From contig JBHEQS010000001.1 of the NCBI GenBank assembly GCA_046530765.1, positions 124,001 through 188,000 of the forward strand: a stretch of 64,000 nt of DNA, written 5' to 3'. This document shows, in pieces, positions 1-9,844 of this stretch; position 1 is the first letter of the stretch, and each line of letters opens with the position of its first letter. This DNA comes from Arsenophonus sp046530765. GTDB taxonomy: Bacteria > Pseudomonadota > Gammaproteobacteria > Enterobacterales > Enterobacteriaceae. A model generated the notes under the pieces. The model ran no database searches and was not told the DNA's origin. It saw nothing but the letters and a program-made list of their open reading frames with translations. A program made the position numbers and the translations under genes.

Positions 1-631
1 CTTCAACAAGTTCATTTATGCCGCTAACTTGACAATGAATAGTAAATTCCTGATCATGCGCCTCTCCACAAACCTGAACAACTAAATAACTCGGTAAAGG
101 TAGTCGGCGACCTTGTAAATACTCTTGTAATCGAGTTTTTGGATCCTTTTGTTTATAACCAGGGTTAATTTCTATTAACCGATTATCATACCAAGATAAA
201 ACAATTCGTTCAGCAGTTTGAATATTACTATCTAAAAAAATACTGCTAATTAAAGCTTCTATAGTATCTGCTAATATTGATTCTCTACGAAAACCTCCGT
301 TTTTTAATTCACCAGGACCCAAGCTCAAGCATTCTCCCAAATTAAATTCTTTTGCAAGTTCGGCCAGCGTATTTCCTTTGACCAATGTTGCGCGCATACG
401 GCTCATATCACCTTCATTAATTTTAGGAAAGCGATTGTATAGATTGTTAGCAATCACAAAACTAAGAATTGAATCACCAAGAAATTCTAATCTCTCATTA
501 TGAATACTGCTAGCACTACGATGAGTTAATGCTTGTTTTAGTAATTTAATTTGTTTAAAAGTATAACCAAGCTTACATTGTAACTGCTTAATTTCTTGTC
601 GATTTTCCCATTCAATTAAAGAAGAATTCAT
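1..631 (-). CDS. rnc: Ribonuclease III (partial, C-terminus beyond window)
   Basis: This is the double-strand-specific endoribonuclease that processes rRNA precursors and some mRNA leaders, including its own in E. coli. The frame is open from an ATG at 631-629 (minus) to the window edge, giving about 210 of the usual 226-228 residues. The catalytic signature HNERLEFLGDSIL is intact, as are GDMSRMRATLV and the start of the dsRNA-binding domain (KTRLQEYLQGR, GEAHDQEF). The N-terminus (MNSSLIEWENRQ) is a few residues longer than in E. coli. It lies downstream of lepB in the conserved lepA-lepB-rnc order, with a 198-base gap that holds a strong hairpin. The frame is open in what is visible; only the last part of the dsRNA-binding domain is missing. 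Confidence 0.97.
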   Translation of the reverse strand, partial: MNSSLIEWENRQEIKQLQCKLGYTFKQIKLLKQALTHRSASSIHNERLEFLGDSILSFVIANNLYNRFPKINEGDMSRMRATLVKGNTLAELAKEFNLGECLSLGPGELKNGGFRRESILADTIEALISSIFLDSNIQTAERIVLSWYDNRLIEINPGYKQKDPKTRLQEYLQGRRLPLPSYLVVQVCGEAHDQEFTIHCQVSGINELVE

Positions 632-671
632 GTCTTACCAATTAGTTCATTATCTAATTACAAAAAAGCAT

Positions 672-714
672 ACGCAACAGCTTTGTGAAATATTTTTTTA
701 CAAAGCTGTTGCGT
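672..714 (-). promoter_or_regulatory. Perfect 15-bp hairpin in the rnc leader (candidate RNase III autoregulatory site)
   Basis: The arms 672-686 and 700-714 are perfect reverse complements around a 13-base loop. On the minus strand the hairpin lies between the lepB stop and the rnc start, about 40 bases before the rnc ATG. In E. coli a leader stem-loop at this place (rncO) is cut by RNase III and sets rnc mRNA stability, so this is a good positional match. A run of six T about 7 bases after the hairpin on the minus strand also allows a terminator or attenuator role. A GC-containing 15-bp stem in such AT-rich DNA suggests selection. Confidence 0.6.
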
Positions 715-829
715 TTGCAGGAACTTTAGTATTAATTAAGAAACAGTCATCTTAATTATTGAGATATATTTTATTTCAGTTATGATATAAATCAATTTTC
801 TATTAATAATTAGTTTATATAATATTGTA

Positions 830-1798
830 TTAATTAACTGTACCAATACGATTTAAACGTATCCCTGTTGGCCATTCGCCTTCATCTTTATCAACGCTAA
901 ACCATATGCTAACAGCTCGCCCAACTAAATTTTTTTCTGGCACAAGACCCCACATGCGACTATCTGAACTATTATCCCTATTATCTCCCATCATAAAATA
1001 ATGCTTAGGTGGGACTTTCCAGGTATTATCCTCCAAATCTGTCTGATGATATAGTGATCGCGTATATGATTGAGGAATCAGCAGAATATTATGGATAATA
1101 CCATCTAATTTTTCGGTTTTCTCTACTTGACGTAATCCATTGCTTGAAACTGGTTTGTTCAATGGAATTTTATGACTTCCTTTTTGACTTTCTATTATAG
1201 AATTAATATTAAAAAATAAAACCCACTCGCTATCTTTTGGTGAAGAATATATAGTTTGTAACTTTTGCAAACAGTTTGAAATTGAGCAATTCGGGTATAT
1301 ATGTAATTCTTTTTGTTCAGGATCATATATGATTTTATCACCAGGCAAACCAATAATTCGTTTAACAAAATCTATACTAGGATCCTTAGGATATTTAAAT
1401 ACTGCGATATCACCACGTTTTGGTTTTCCTGTTTTTAATAATACTCTTTGTGTAAGAGGGTCTTTTAATCCATAAGAAAATTTTTCTACTAGTATAAAAT
1501 CACCAGCTAATAAAGTAGGCATCATTGAACCTGATGGAATTCGAAAAGGTTCATAAACAAATGAGCGTATCACTAACACAATTGTTAATATTGGGAAAAC
1601 AGATGAGCAAGCATTAAGCCATGATGATTTATAAACGCTTTTAAGTAAATGTGTTTTTTCTATAGCATATACATCAATCTTTTGATGTATATCTTTTTTT
1701 TTATTTCGATCAGATCTTAATTTAAAATAATTAATAACCCAAATAATTCCTGTAATAAATGTAGCTATAGTTAAGATTAAAGAAAAAGTATTGGCCAT
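830..1798 (-). CDS. lepB: Signal peptidase I
   Basis: This membrane-bound serine protease removes signal peptides from secreted preproteins on the periplasmic face of the inner membrane. It has 322 aa (E. coli 324). Two N-terminal membrane segments are visible, about residues 3-23 and 62-80. The catalytic Ser91 is in PSGSMMPTL and the general-base Lys146 in DFVKRIIGLPGD, at the same positions as in E. coli. The C-terminal GDNRDNSSDSR box is intact. The start is well supported by an AAGGAGT ribosome site 5-7 bases upstream. It lies 23 bases after lepA and is probably cotranscribed lepA-lepB-rnc. The surviving fimbrial subunits and chaperone in this window would be natural substrates. Confidence 0.98.
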   Translation of the reverse strand: MANTFSLILTIATFITGIIWVINYFKLRSDRNKKKDIHQKIDVYAIEKTHLLKSVYKSSWLNACSSVFPILTIVLVIRSFVYEPFRIPSGSMMPTLLAGDFILVEKFSYGLKDPLTQRVLLKTGKPKRGDIAVFKYPKDPSIDFVKRIIGLPGDKIIYDPEQKELHIYPNCSISNCLQKLQTIYSSPKDSEWVLFFNINSIIESQKGSHKIPLNKPVSSNGLRQVEKTEKLDGIIHNILLIPQSYTRSLYHQTDLEDNTWKVPPKHYFMMGDNRDNSSDSRMWGLVPEKNLVGRAVSIWFSVDKDEGEWPTGIRLNRIGTVN

Positions 1799-1821
1799 TA
1801 TGACTCCTTAATAATGGTTAG

Positions 1822-3621
1822 TTATATTTTATCTACGTGAAGGATTGCAAGGAACGCCTCCTTAGGTAGTTCAACATTCCCAACTTGCTTCATTCGTTTT
1901 TTGCCTTCCTTCTGCTTATTCAGTAGTTTTTTCTTGCGACTAACATCACCGCCATAACATTTATCTAATACATTTTTTCGCAATCTCTTCACTGTTGAAC
2001 GAGCTATAATATTAGTACCTATTGCAGCTTGGATCACAATATCAAATTGTTGTCGCTGAATTATATCTTTCATTTTATTTACTAATTTACCTCCACGGTA
2101 TCGAGCATTTGCTCGATGGATAATTGATGTTAAAGCATCAACAATTTTACCATTAATTAATATGTCTACGCGAACTATATCAGCCGCTTGGAATCTGACA
2201 AAATAATAATCTAATGAAGCATACCCCCGTGAAGAAGATTTTAAACGATCAAAGAAATCTAAAACTACTTCAGCCATTGGGATTTCAAATGTTAATTCAA
2301 CATGATTACCATGATACACTATATTAGTTTGTATTCCTCGCTTTTCTATACATAGTGTAATAACGTTGCCAAGGTATTCCTTAGGCATTAGCATGTTACA
2401 CAATGCGATTGGTTCGCGTAATTCATTTACATTATTAATTGATGATAATTTAGATGGAGTATCAATATATATTATATTATTATTCATTAACTTGACTTCA
2501 TAAATAACTGTAGGTGCAGTTGCAATAAGATCTAAATTATATTCACGTTTCAAACGCTCGTGAACAATCTCCATATGAAGCAGACCAAGAAAACCACATC
2601 TAAATCCAAAACCTAATGCTGTTGAACTTTCTTGTTCATAAAATAATGAAGCATCGTTTAGACTTAATTTAGCCAAGGCATCTCGAAATGCTTCATAATC
2701 ATTAAAACTAGATGGGAATAAACCTGCATAAACCTGTGGTTTTGCTTTTTTAAACCCAGGCAATGCCTCTTTAGCAGGATAACGGGCGGACGTTAATGTA
2801 TCTCCAACAGGAGCTCCATGAATATTTTTCATTCCACAAACTAACCATCCAACTTCACCACAATTTAGTTGTTTGCGATCAACTCGTTTTGGCGTGAAAA
2901 TACCTAAACTATCAACATTATAAAATTTATTAGAGCTTATAACTTTAATTTTATCATTTTTATAAAGAGTGCCATTTTTAATACATATTAGTGAAACAAC
3001 TCCTAGATAATTATCAAACCATGAATCAATAATCAATGCTTGTAAAGAAGCTGATGGATCACCTTCTGGTGGTTGTATATTTTCAATTAGACGCTCAATT
3101 ACTTCCTTTACTCCAAATCCAGTTTTTGCCGAACAATGCACAACGTCATTAGCGTCTATGCCAACAATATCTTCAATTTCTTTAGCTACATGATCAGGAT
3201 TTGCGGTAGGTAAATCAATTTTATTAATAACGGGAATAACATCTAAATTCATCTCAATAGCGATATAATAATTAGCAAGCGTTTGCGCTTCGACACCTTG
3301 CTTAGCATCAACAACCAATAACGCACCTTCGCAAGCAGCTAACGAGCGTGATACTTCATATGAGAAATCAACATGCCCTGGTGTATCAATAAAATTAAGC
3401 TGATAATTTTGACCGCTATTAGATTTATAATTAAGTGTAACACTCTGTGATTTTATTGTAATTCCACGCTCACGTTCTATGTCCATAGAATCTAATACTT
3501 GAACTGCCATTTCGCGATCAGGAAGACCACCGCAGATCTGAATAATACGATCAGATAGAGTTGATTTACCGTGATCAATATGAGCGATGATAGAAAAATT
3601 TCTTATATATTTGATTTTCAA
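1822..3621 (-). CDS. lepA: Elongation factor 4 (back-translocase LepA)
   Basis: This is a ribosome-associated translational GTPase (EF4), 599 aa as in E. coli. G-domain motifs are intact: AHIDHGKST (P-loop, residues 13-21), DTPGHVDFSYEV (switch II) and VINKIDLP (NKxD). The EF4-specific C-terminal part ends KEGKKRMKQVGNVELPKEAFLAILHV, close to E. coli. The start is TTG at 3621-3619, with only a weak ribosome site; it is placed by homology (MKIKYIRNFSIIAHIDHG). One oddity is the conserved C-terminal stretch, HRDNSQNRG in E. coli, which reads HRANARYRG here; the effect is unknown. It heads the lepA-lepB-rnc unit, 220 bases after rseC. Confidence 0.98.
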   Translation of the reverse strand: MKIKYIRNFSIIAHIDHGKSTLSDRIIQICGGLPDREMAVQVLDSMDIERERGITIKSQSVTLNYKSNSGQNYQLNFIDTPGHVDFSYEVSRSLAACEGALLVVDAKQGVEAQTLANYYIAIEMNLDVIPVINKIDLPTANPDHVAKEIEDIVGIDANDVVHCSAKTGFGVKEVIERLIENIQPPEGDPSASLQALIIDSWFDNYLGVVSLICIKNGTLYKNDKIKVISSNKFYNVDSLGIFTPKRVDRKQLNCGEVGWLVCGMKNIHGAPVGDTLTSARYPAKEALPGFKKAKPQVYAGLFPSSFNDYEAFRDALAKLSLNDASLFYEQESSTALGFGFRCGFLGLLHMEIVHERLKREYNLDLIATAPTVIYEVKLMNNNIIYIDTPSKLSSINNVNELREPIALCNMLMPKEYLGNVITLCIEKRGIQTNIVYHGNHVELTFEIPMAEVVLDFFDRLKSSSRGYASLDYYFVRFQAADIVRVDILINGKIVDALTSIIHRANARYRGGKLVNKMKDIIQRQQFDIVIQAAIGTNIIARSTVKRLRKNVLDKCYGGDVSRKKKLLNKQKEGKKRMKQVGNVELPKEAFLAILHVDKI

Positions 3622-3841
3622 GGTTATATTTCTTTTAAATTTCTATGAAAAGTTAATTTTAGATATACTACATCATACATAACTAAAATTGAAACTAATA
3701 AAAATTTATTCTAATACTCTTATAAATTTCTTCTACATTACATATTAAAAAATAAATAACTACTAATAATAAAAAAAATATTTTTAGTAAAAAGATTTAT
3801 ATGTATTATTGGTAATAAGTATTTAAATTTGTATATCTCGT

Positions 3842-4300
3842 TTATCTTTTATCTTCTAATTTATCAGACAAAAAATATATTTGTGAAATAGTTGGTTGAT
3901 ATATGCTTTTCTTTTTCAAATATGATGCTATTTTTTGTGCTATCAAAAAACTAATATTTCCGCCAACAACCGCACCTAAAAATACAACAAATTGATTAAA
4001 AAAGAAAAATTGCATAATAATACTACCAATAAAAAGTCCAAGTAATGTAGTGAAGTAAGCGAGTGTTGCTGAATATAATAAACTTGTTTCATGCATTTCT
4101 AATTCAACTCTTTGTCCTGCAATCAATGTCTGAGTTATTTCAAGTTCTAATTGATACTTAGTTTCCTGTCCTATTTTATTTAAAATATAAGATTCACAAG
4201 TTGAGCTATCTGAGCAACCAATACAAGACTTATTAAGATTATATTGTAAAATTGCTTTCCCATCACCACAACTAACTACTGTTACATATTCTTTAACCAT
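3842..4300 (-). CDS. rseC: RseC/MucC family membrane protein
   Basis: This is a small inner-membrane protein of 152 aa (E. coli 159). It has an N-terminal cysteine cluster CIGCSDSSTC (C-x2-C-x5-C) and two closely spaced membrane segments at about residues 72-92 and 98-120. In E. coli RseC is the last gene of rpoE-rseABC and has been linked to keeping SoxR reduced together with the Rsx complex. An AAAAGG ribosome site 7 bases before the ATG supports the start. The upstream genes rpoE and rseA are fossils here, so this is an orphan member of the operon. It is the only member I can find intact, which suggests its retained role does not depend on sigma-E. Confidence 0.93.
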   Translation of the reverse strand: MVKEYVTVVSCGDGKAILQYNLNKSCIGCSDSSTCESYILNKIGQETKYQLELEITQTLIAGQRVELEMHETSLLYSATLAYFTTLLGLFIGSIIMQFFFFNQFVVFLGAVVGGNISFLIAQKIASYLKKKSIYQPTISQIYFLSDKLEDKR

Positions 4301-5651
4301 TATTTTACCTTTTAAAACGTTATTTATGAAATATATGTATCAATAAAAGATAGCTTCATAATAATTGCAACTTCTTATTATTTATTATAATTTAAAGAAT
4401 TAAACAACAATAAGTAATTTTACATTAAATAAGTTAAAGACATTTAACTTTAATAATTTTTAAAAATAAAAGTAAAATTAAATAATGAATTACTAAATAT
4501 GATGACATTATTAATTCATCACCTTCTATTTCTTATTATTAGTTACGATATTTTTTTTTAAAAATTAATAAAATTGTTTTATTTTCAAATTAAATTTCTT
4601 ATTAATTTATTTTATATTAAGCTAATAAGCTATAACTAATAAACTATGTAGTTATTTTTATCTATTTAGAAATTTTAAATATTATAACTAAGAGAAATGA
4701 AAATAAATTTTCTAATATTATATTTTACTATTTATTTTAAATAAAATTTTACTGATATGTAAGTCATCTTTTAATTTAACACTAAAACTCGTCAGATTAT
4801 ACTTACAATATGAATTCACATAATTTAACAAAATTTAAAATAAGATTATATTTTTTTTGTAAAATTACTAAAATATTGATAGTAAATAATAAATAGCTTA
4901 CCAAACTTCCTGTACTAATATGTAAGAAATTTCATTTATTATTAATAAATGAAATGAAATTATTTAACTGATATTACATCTTATAAATTAACTATAACAA
5001 ATAATAATTTATATTATATAGACTTTACTAAATTATATATATTAGTTGATAACATTTCAGACAACAATTTTTTATATAAAAAATAAAGATAAAATTATAT
5101 TTTAGAAAAAAATATGTTAATTAATATTTTATTGTTATTATTAATCATTAATTTTAACAATAAATAGAATTTTTAATATTTTTAAAAATAATGTTATGAT
5201 TTGATTTATAATTAAATATTATTAGTAATATCTCTGTAGTTTTATCTCAAAACTACGATTACTGCATGTTTATTATTTTAATTTCTAGACGATAAATAAA
5301 TTGATTAGAAAAATTTAAACTACACGCCATCATACATCTCATATGATAAATATTAATTAAATGTTAATAAATCAAATTTAATATCAATTTATTTGATTGC
5401 TGTATTATAATTTTAAACACTAATGATGTTAACTATTTTAGTATATAAAAATTAAATTAAAATACATTAAACTAGAAGTAGATTCTTAGTACAATTCTAG
5501 TGTTATACTATCTACAATTTAAATATTTTATCTTACTATATTCTCTAACTTTAAATATAGTATTTAAGATAAATAATTTCTTTGTAATTACATATTAAAT
5601 TATCTTGGAGTAAGATAATTTCTATTATATCGTTTATTTAAATAAACATCT
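4301..5651. other. Eroded DNA at the expected rseB/rseA site
   Basis: There is no gene here. By synteny this interval should hold rseB and the C-terminal part of rseA on the minus strand. I could not align any stretch convincingly to either. It contains short perfect hairpins, for example at 4929-4955 (12-bp stem, 3-base loop) and 5597-5621. Confidence 0.5.
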
Positions 5652-5723
5652 AGTAAATAGTATTTGTTAATTCTTGATCAAATTCTATTTATCTATTTAA
5701 GGCAAAATTATCTTTTGATTTAT
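5652..5723 (-). pseudogene. rseA: rseA fossil (start of anti-sigma-E factor)
   Basis: About 30 bases after the rpoE fossil stop, the minus strand reads NQK...L..IDK. One frame shift later it reads EFDQELTNTI. This resembles the start of RseA, MQKEQLSALMDGE followed by a D-ELLNEL-type helix. Stop codons and a shifted frame show it is dead. Position and orientation match the enterobacterial rpoE-rseA order. The rest of rseA could not be followed. The identification rests on a short stretch and on synteny. Confidence 0.5.
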
Positions 5724-5754
5724 GAAAGTTCTATTAAATAAATATAAAGCATAT

Positions 5755-6339
5755 TTAATTTTCAATTAATGTCTGCACTTTATTATAAATAGATTCTATT
5801 TCAAAAAAAATTTGCTAACGAACTGTGCCAAACTGCATAATACATAATAATCGTTATTTTATAATAAGTCAGTCCATATAATTTCATAAGTGTAATTGTT
5901 AGTCGTAAATATTCATTGAGTAATTATATTTGTTGAAAAAACTTCTTTACTAAATTCTTTTTATAACATTAAATTCTAATAATTTGAAATTTCCTTTAAT
6001 TCATTATAGAATTAAAAATTTTCTATATTAACTACATAGAAACTTTTTTATTGAGAATAGCAATGACATTAAAATATAAAATAGTTTTTTTTGATAAATT
6101 CATTAAATTATATAAAAATAAGCATGAAATGCAATTTTACTGCGAAACAAATAAATAGATCAATAATTATTAATAAATTCCTTTTATATAACATCCAACA
6201 TATCTTCATTCATGTGAATAATGAGAAACGAAACTTATAACTATGTTCTGTTATCTAAATAACCAAAAAAAAATAAAAGCTTTTTTATCATATTTTCTAT
6301 CTGTTTAACTAGAATCCGATCTTTCGATATGTCACTTAT
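5755..6339 (-). pseudogene. rpoE: rpoE fossil (extracytoplasmic sigma factor, sigma-E)
   Basis: The degraded minus-strand frames match RpoE in order across nearly its whole length (585 bases against 576). From the start: SDISKDRILVKQIE (RpoE DQVLVERVQ); DVI-KEFINNY-SIYLFR then AFHAYFYII (DVVQEAFIKAYRALDSFR, AFYTWLYRI); LKEISN--NLML (LKEISNPENLML); near the end GTVR-QIF and YNKVQTLI (GTVRSRIF, DNKVQPLI). It has many in-frame stops, at least one frame shift, and ATA where the start ATG should be. It sits just where rpoE belongs upstream of rseC. The sigma-E envelope-stress regulon should therefore be absent unless another copy exists. Confidence 0.88.
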
Positions 6340-6421
6340 ACTATATTACTTCTTCATTAATAAGCTTTATATCTTTCATTTGATCCAAACATATTTTTTC
6401 TATATCTACAAGAAAGAATTG

Positions 6422-6449
6422 TTGAGCAACCAAAAACCTGCAAAGTTCT
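6422..6449 (-). promoter_or_regulatory. Fossil sigma-E-type promoter upstream of rpoE
   Basis: On the minus strand, 83-110 bases before the dead rpoE start, AGAACTTT is followed about 16 bases later by TCAA. This matches the sigma-E pattern GGAACTT-N16-TCnAA used by the autoregulated rpoE promoter in E. coli. The site is probably a relic of that feedback loop. It also supports the rpoE call. Confidence 0.5.
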
Positions 6450-7179
6450 AGAAAATTTAAATTATTTTATGCTTAATTTAATATAAATCAATTAATGTAA
6501 GTTGTTTTAAATCATTTTATTTTTAGTAAATAGAAGAGTTTGTTAAATAACAATTTACTACAAATTTACTAACATTTTATAAATGTATCATATAATCTCT
6601 GCAAATTAGTAAAGAGATTATAATTATTGTTGGTTGTATATACGATTCATTATTTGAAAAATGATATCAAATTTATACTTATAATAAAAAGATTTAAAAT
6701 TTATGTATTCTAATATATATAAATAATTATAATTTATATTTCATAAATATAGGTTTTTATATAAAATATAACTTTTATTTATAATCAATTAATTATTATA
6801 TTGCATAGTATGTATTTATTGTAAATAAGTATGAAAATTTTATTCATTTGTAAACTACAAACTAAAAACAAATTTAATGAATTCTATAAAAAGTTTATTC
6901 ATAAAATATAAGACTGTAATATTTTATGAAGAAAATATAAAATTATTTCTAATTATAGAATAATTAAAATACTATCAAAAAATTTTATATTTAAATGCAA
7001 TAAAAAGATAAATTATTCATTAGATTTCAGTATTATATATTAAATTTCAAAAGTAAATAAAGTTTAAGAATTAAAAAAATTTATAAGAAATTTTATATAT
7101 GTTTACTATTATAGTAAATCCAATTGAATAATTAATATTTAATATATTATTAATAATCAAGAGATTAAATTAAAATTAG
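6450..7179. other. Eroded DNA, possible nadB site
   Basis: There is no intact gene. In E. coli nadB diverges from rpoE. A plus-strand stretch near 6620-6700 (IIIVG...SLF) faintly resembles the NadB dinucleotide-binding start but is too short to call. A 10-bp hairpin lies at about 6592-6621. Confidence 0.3.
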
Positions 7180-7605
7180 TATCATATATAGATATAGATA
7201 ATTGTCAAATTGATATATAAAATAGAAACTTATTTGCACCTTTACTCTTATCGTATTTCTAATAAAATCTTAAGTTATATGAAATTAGTTAAAAATTTAT
7301 AGAAATTTTTTAACCAAAATAGAAAATTATCAAAAATGATAGAAACTAATAATTATTATTAAATAAAATAAATTTACTTACGATATTTCAGTACTAATGG
7401 TTATTATCTTAAAGTTAATGTTATTTTTTTATAAAAATTTCTTATTTGATGTAATTAGAAATACTATTAATTATAGTAATATAGGCAATATTGCTATTAT
7501 ATAGAATTATTTGAATAAAAATTGTAGATATTATGTATAATATTTACTTTTTTTTGTAAACGTCATTAAATTAAATTAAATTTTTTATTATTATTTCTCT
7601 AAAAA
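7180..7605 (+). repeat. Left arm of long inverted repeat flanking trhP
   Basis: This arm aligns, in reverse complement, with 9845-10310 over roughly 430 bases. The core is a 48-base identical run (7452-7499 against 9994-10041). Identity by eye is high in the central 130 bases and lower outside, with small indels and about a 45-base insertion in the right arm. Read on the plus strand, both arms contain a similar broken frame: MKLSKNL, then KFTYDISVL, then DIIRNTINYSNIGNIAI (first residue V here). The arms may therefore be two dead copies of one short gene or element. I do not recognise the family. Confidence 0.8.
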
Positions 7606-8040
7606 TTTATATTATAAAATATAAATTAGAATAAAAACAATAAAAATAAAATAAAATAAAATAAAATAATATTTTATTATAAAATTAATCACTTATTTTA
7701 TATTTATATTTTGTAATCAAAATTAAGTTATTTTAATATATTTATTATCAACAATAGAAAATTTTATAAATTAAAAATTTTAATTTAATATAAATTAAAT
7801 TAATAGAAAAAATAGTTCTTAATTTTATTATTATTTTATTTTTATATTATTTTAAATTAATTTATTATTATAAATTAATTTATTATTACTTAATATATAA
7901 AACATAATTTTTTTTTAAATTATATACTTGAATTACTATTCAATATTTTTTGAAATTAATAATAAGTTCTTATAATTAAATAATGTATAATATTGTTTAC
8001 TTTATTTTTTAAAACTTATTTTATTTTTTATTATATTTTT
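7606..8040. other. Noncoding AT-rich spacer, repeat arm to trhP
   Basis: There is no gene. It includes a short A4T tandem run at about 7646-7668 and many A/T homopolymers. It forms the 3' flank of trhP. No clear terminator was seen. Confidence 0.6.
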
Positions 8041-9396
8041 TCAATGAGAATTTATTGGTGTTGTTTTAGGTAAATTACGAATTAATATAGCAAAATTCAA
8101 ATCAACCTCTTTTGGAATATAAAGATAAACTTTATGTCCATTACCTGGTGCAACTTTAATAGGCATGTTTTTTTTATCAAATAAATCAGTTAATGTAAAT
8201 TTGATATTATTTGTTGGTGTAATTAATTCTAAATTATCAGATAAAGAAAATTTATTTTTTACGTCTACTTCAGCAAGCTTATTTTTTCGTTGACCTGTGA
8301 ACTCACCAACAAATTGTTGTATATTTGAAATAGAATAACCATGTTCATAATTTTGATATGAATCATGAGTATGTCTACGTAAAAATCCTTCAGTATAACC
8401 TCTGTGAGATAGGCCTTCTAATGCAGTTAATAATGTTGGATCAAAAGATTTCCCAGCTATTGCGTCATCTATAGCACGTCTATAAATTTGAGCAGTTCTA
8501 GCACAATAGTAGAAAGATTTTGTTCTACCTTCTATTTTTAGTGCGTGAACTCCGATATTAATTAATCGTTCAATATGTTCGATAGCACGTAAATCTTTAG
8601 AATTCATAATATAAGTACCATTCTCATCTTCAAAAGCAGTCATGTATTCACCTGAATGATTTGTTTCTTCCATTAAAAAAACTTTATTTGTATGTTTTAC
8701 TCTTTCCAATGTGTTATTAATATTTTTTGTCTTGATCATATCTTTGTTGGGAACAATGTTTCCGATTATATCTTCTTTTCCTTCATACATTTTATATCTC
8801 CAGCGGCAAGCGTTTATACATGCACCTTGATTTGAATCACGCTTACTAATATAACTAGATAACAAACAGCGACCAGAATAGGCCATACAAAGCGCGCCGT
8901 GAATAAAAATTTCTAGTTCAATATCAGGTATTTTTTGACGAATATCTGCAATTTCTTCAAAAGAGAGTTCGCGAGACAAAATAATTCTCTTTAATCCAAT
9001 TTGTTGCCAAAATTTTACTGTCGCCCAATTAACTGCATTTGCTTGTACAGAAAGGTGTATATTCATTGAAGGAAAAATTTCTCTAACTATCATAATTAAT
9101 CCTGGATCAGACATAATTAAAGCATCTGGTTGCATTTTAATGACTGGAGTTATATCATGAATAAATGTTTTTAATTTAGAATTGTGTGCTGCTATATTAA
9201 CAGCTACATAGAAATTTTTTCCTATTTTATGGGCCTCTTTGATTCCTTTCGCTAAATTTTTATTATTAAACTCGTTGTTTCGAACTCGAAGGCTATAACG
9301 AGGCTGTCCAGCATAAACGGCGTCAGCTCCATAAGCAAAAGCATACCTCATATTCTTCAGAGAACCAGCAGGAGAAAGCAATTCTGGTATAAACAT
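8041..9396 (-). CDS. trhP: tRNA 5-hydroxyuridine synthesis protein TrhP (U32 peptidase family, YegQ)
   Basis: This U32-family protein is needed, with prephenate, for hydroxylating U34 of several tRNAs, a step towards mo5U/cmo5U. It has 451 aa (E. coli YegQ 453). Family motifs are intact: ELLSPAGSLKNMRYAFAYGADAVYAGQ at the N-terminus, the signature EIFIHGALCMAYSGRCLLS, and the downstream cysteines of GACINACRW that belong to the iron-sulfur ligand set of the family. The frame also opens at a TTG four codons upstream, but GGAGG at 9402-9406 is the ribosome site for the ATG at 9396, which also matches the family start MFxPELL. It stands alone, with two hairpins upstream and the arms of a long inverted repeat on either side. 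No operon partner remains. Confidence 0.96.
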   Translation of the reverse strand: MFIPELLSPAGSLKNMRYAFAYGADAVYAGQPRYSLRVRNNEFNNKNLAKGIKEAHKIGKNFYVAVNIAAHNSKLKTFIHDITPVIKMQPDALIMSDPGLIMIVREIFPSMNIHLSVQANAVNWATVKFWQQIGLKRIILSRELSFEEIADIRQKIPDIELEIFIHGALCMAYSGRCLLSSYISKRDSNQGACINACRWRYKMYEGKEDIIGNIVPNKDMIKTKNINNTLERVKHTNKVFLMEETNHSGEYMTAFEDENGTYIMNSKDLRAIEHIERLINIGVHALKIEGRTKSFYYCARTAQIYRRAIDDAIAGKSFDPTLLTALEGLSHRGYTEGFLRRHTHDSYQNYEHGYSISNIQQFVGEFTGQRKNKLAEVDVKNKFSLSDNLELITPTNNIKFTLTDLFDKKNMPIKVAPGNGHKVYLYIPKEVDLNFAILIRNLPKTTPINSH

Positions 9397-9465
9397 TATA
9401 ACCTCCAAATATTACTAACAAGTTAGTCCTAAGTTATAATTAAATAAATTTTAATTATTCAATTA

Positions 9466-9520
9466 TATCAATTTATGTTAAATAACATAAATTGATAGTC
9501 TATAATTAATAGACTGCATT
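9466..9520. repeat. Two hairpins upstream of trhP
   Basis: Arms 9466-9480 and 9483-9497 form a perfect 15-bp palindrome with a 2-base centre. Directly beyond it is a 7-bp hairpin (AGTCTAT / ATAGACT). They lie 70-125 bases upstream of the trhP start, with no T-run after them on either strand. They could be a regulatory or cruciform element, or the terminator of a lost neighbour. Confidence 0.6.
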
Positions 9521-9844
9521 CAATTAAATCAGTTCATAGCAATAACTCAGACTCCATTTTAAAATGATTAATCATTATTTATTTAATAGTTATATAGACC
9601 TGTGAAAAATCTCTTATATGTACATAATGATATGATCAGAAATAGTGTAATAATTTTTAGATTTGTCATTAAGCATATTATTAGTAATAAATTTTCTCTG
9701 TAATTTAAATAAAAATAATAATCAAAATTTTATAATTACTAATTAAATTATTTTATTTTATATATGTAAATAATTGATTGTATTATAATAAATTTTTATT
9801 TACTTTTATTTTTTATATGAACTTAGATTTCATCTAATTAATTA

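Noticed and set aside
6600..6720. Possible nadB start (IIIVG... on the plus strand)
   Set aside because: Too short and low-complexity to separate from chance, although position and strand fit.
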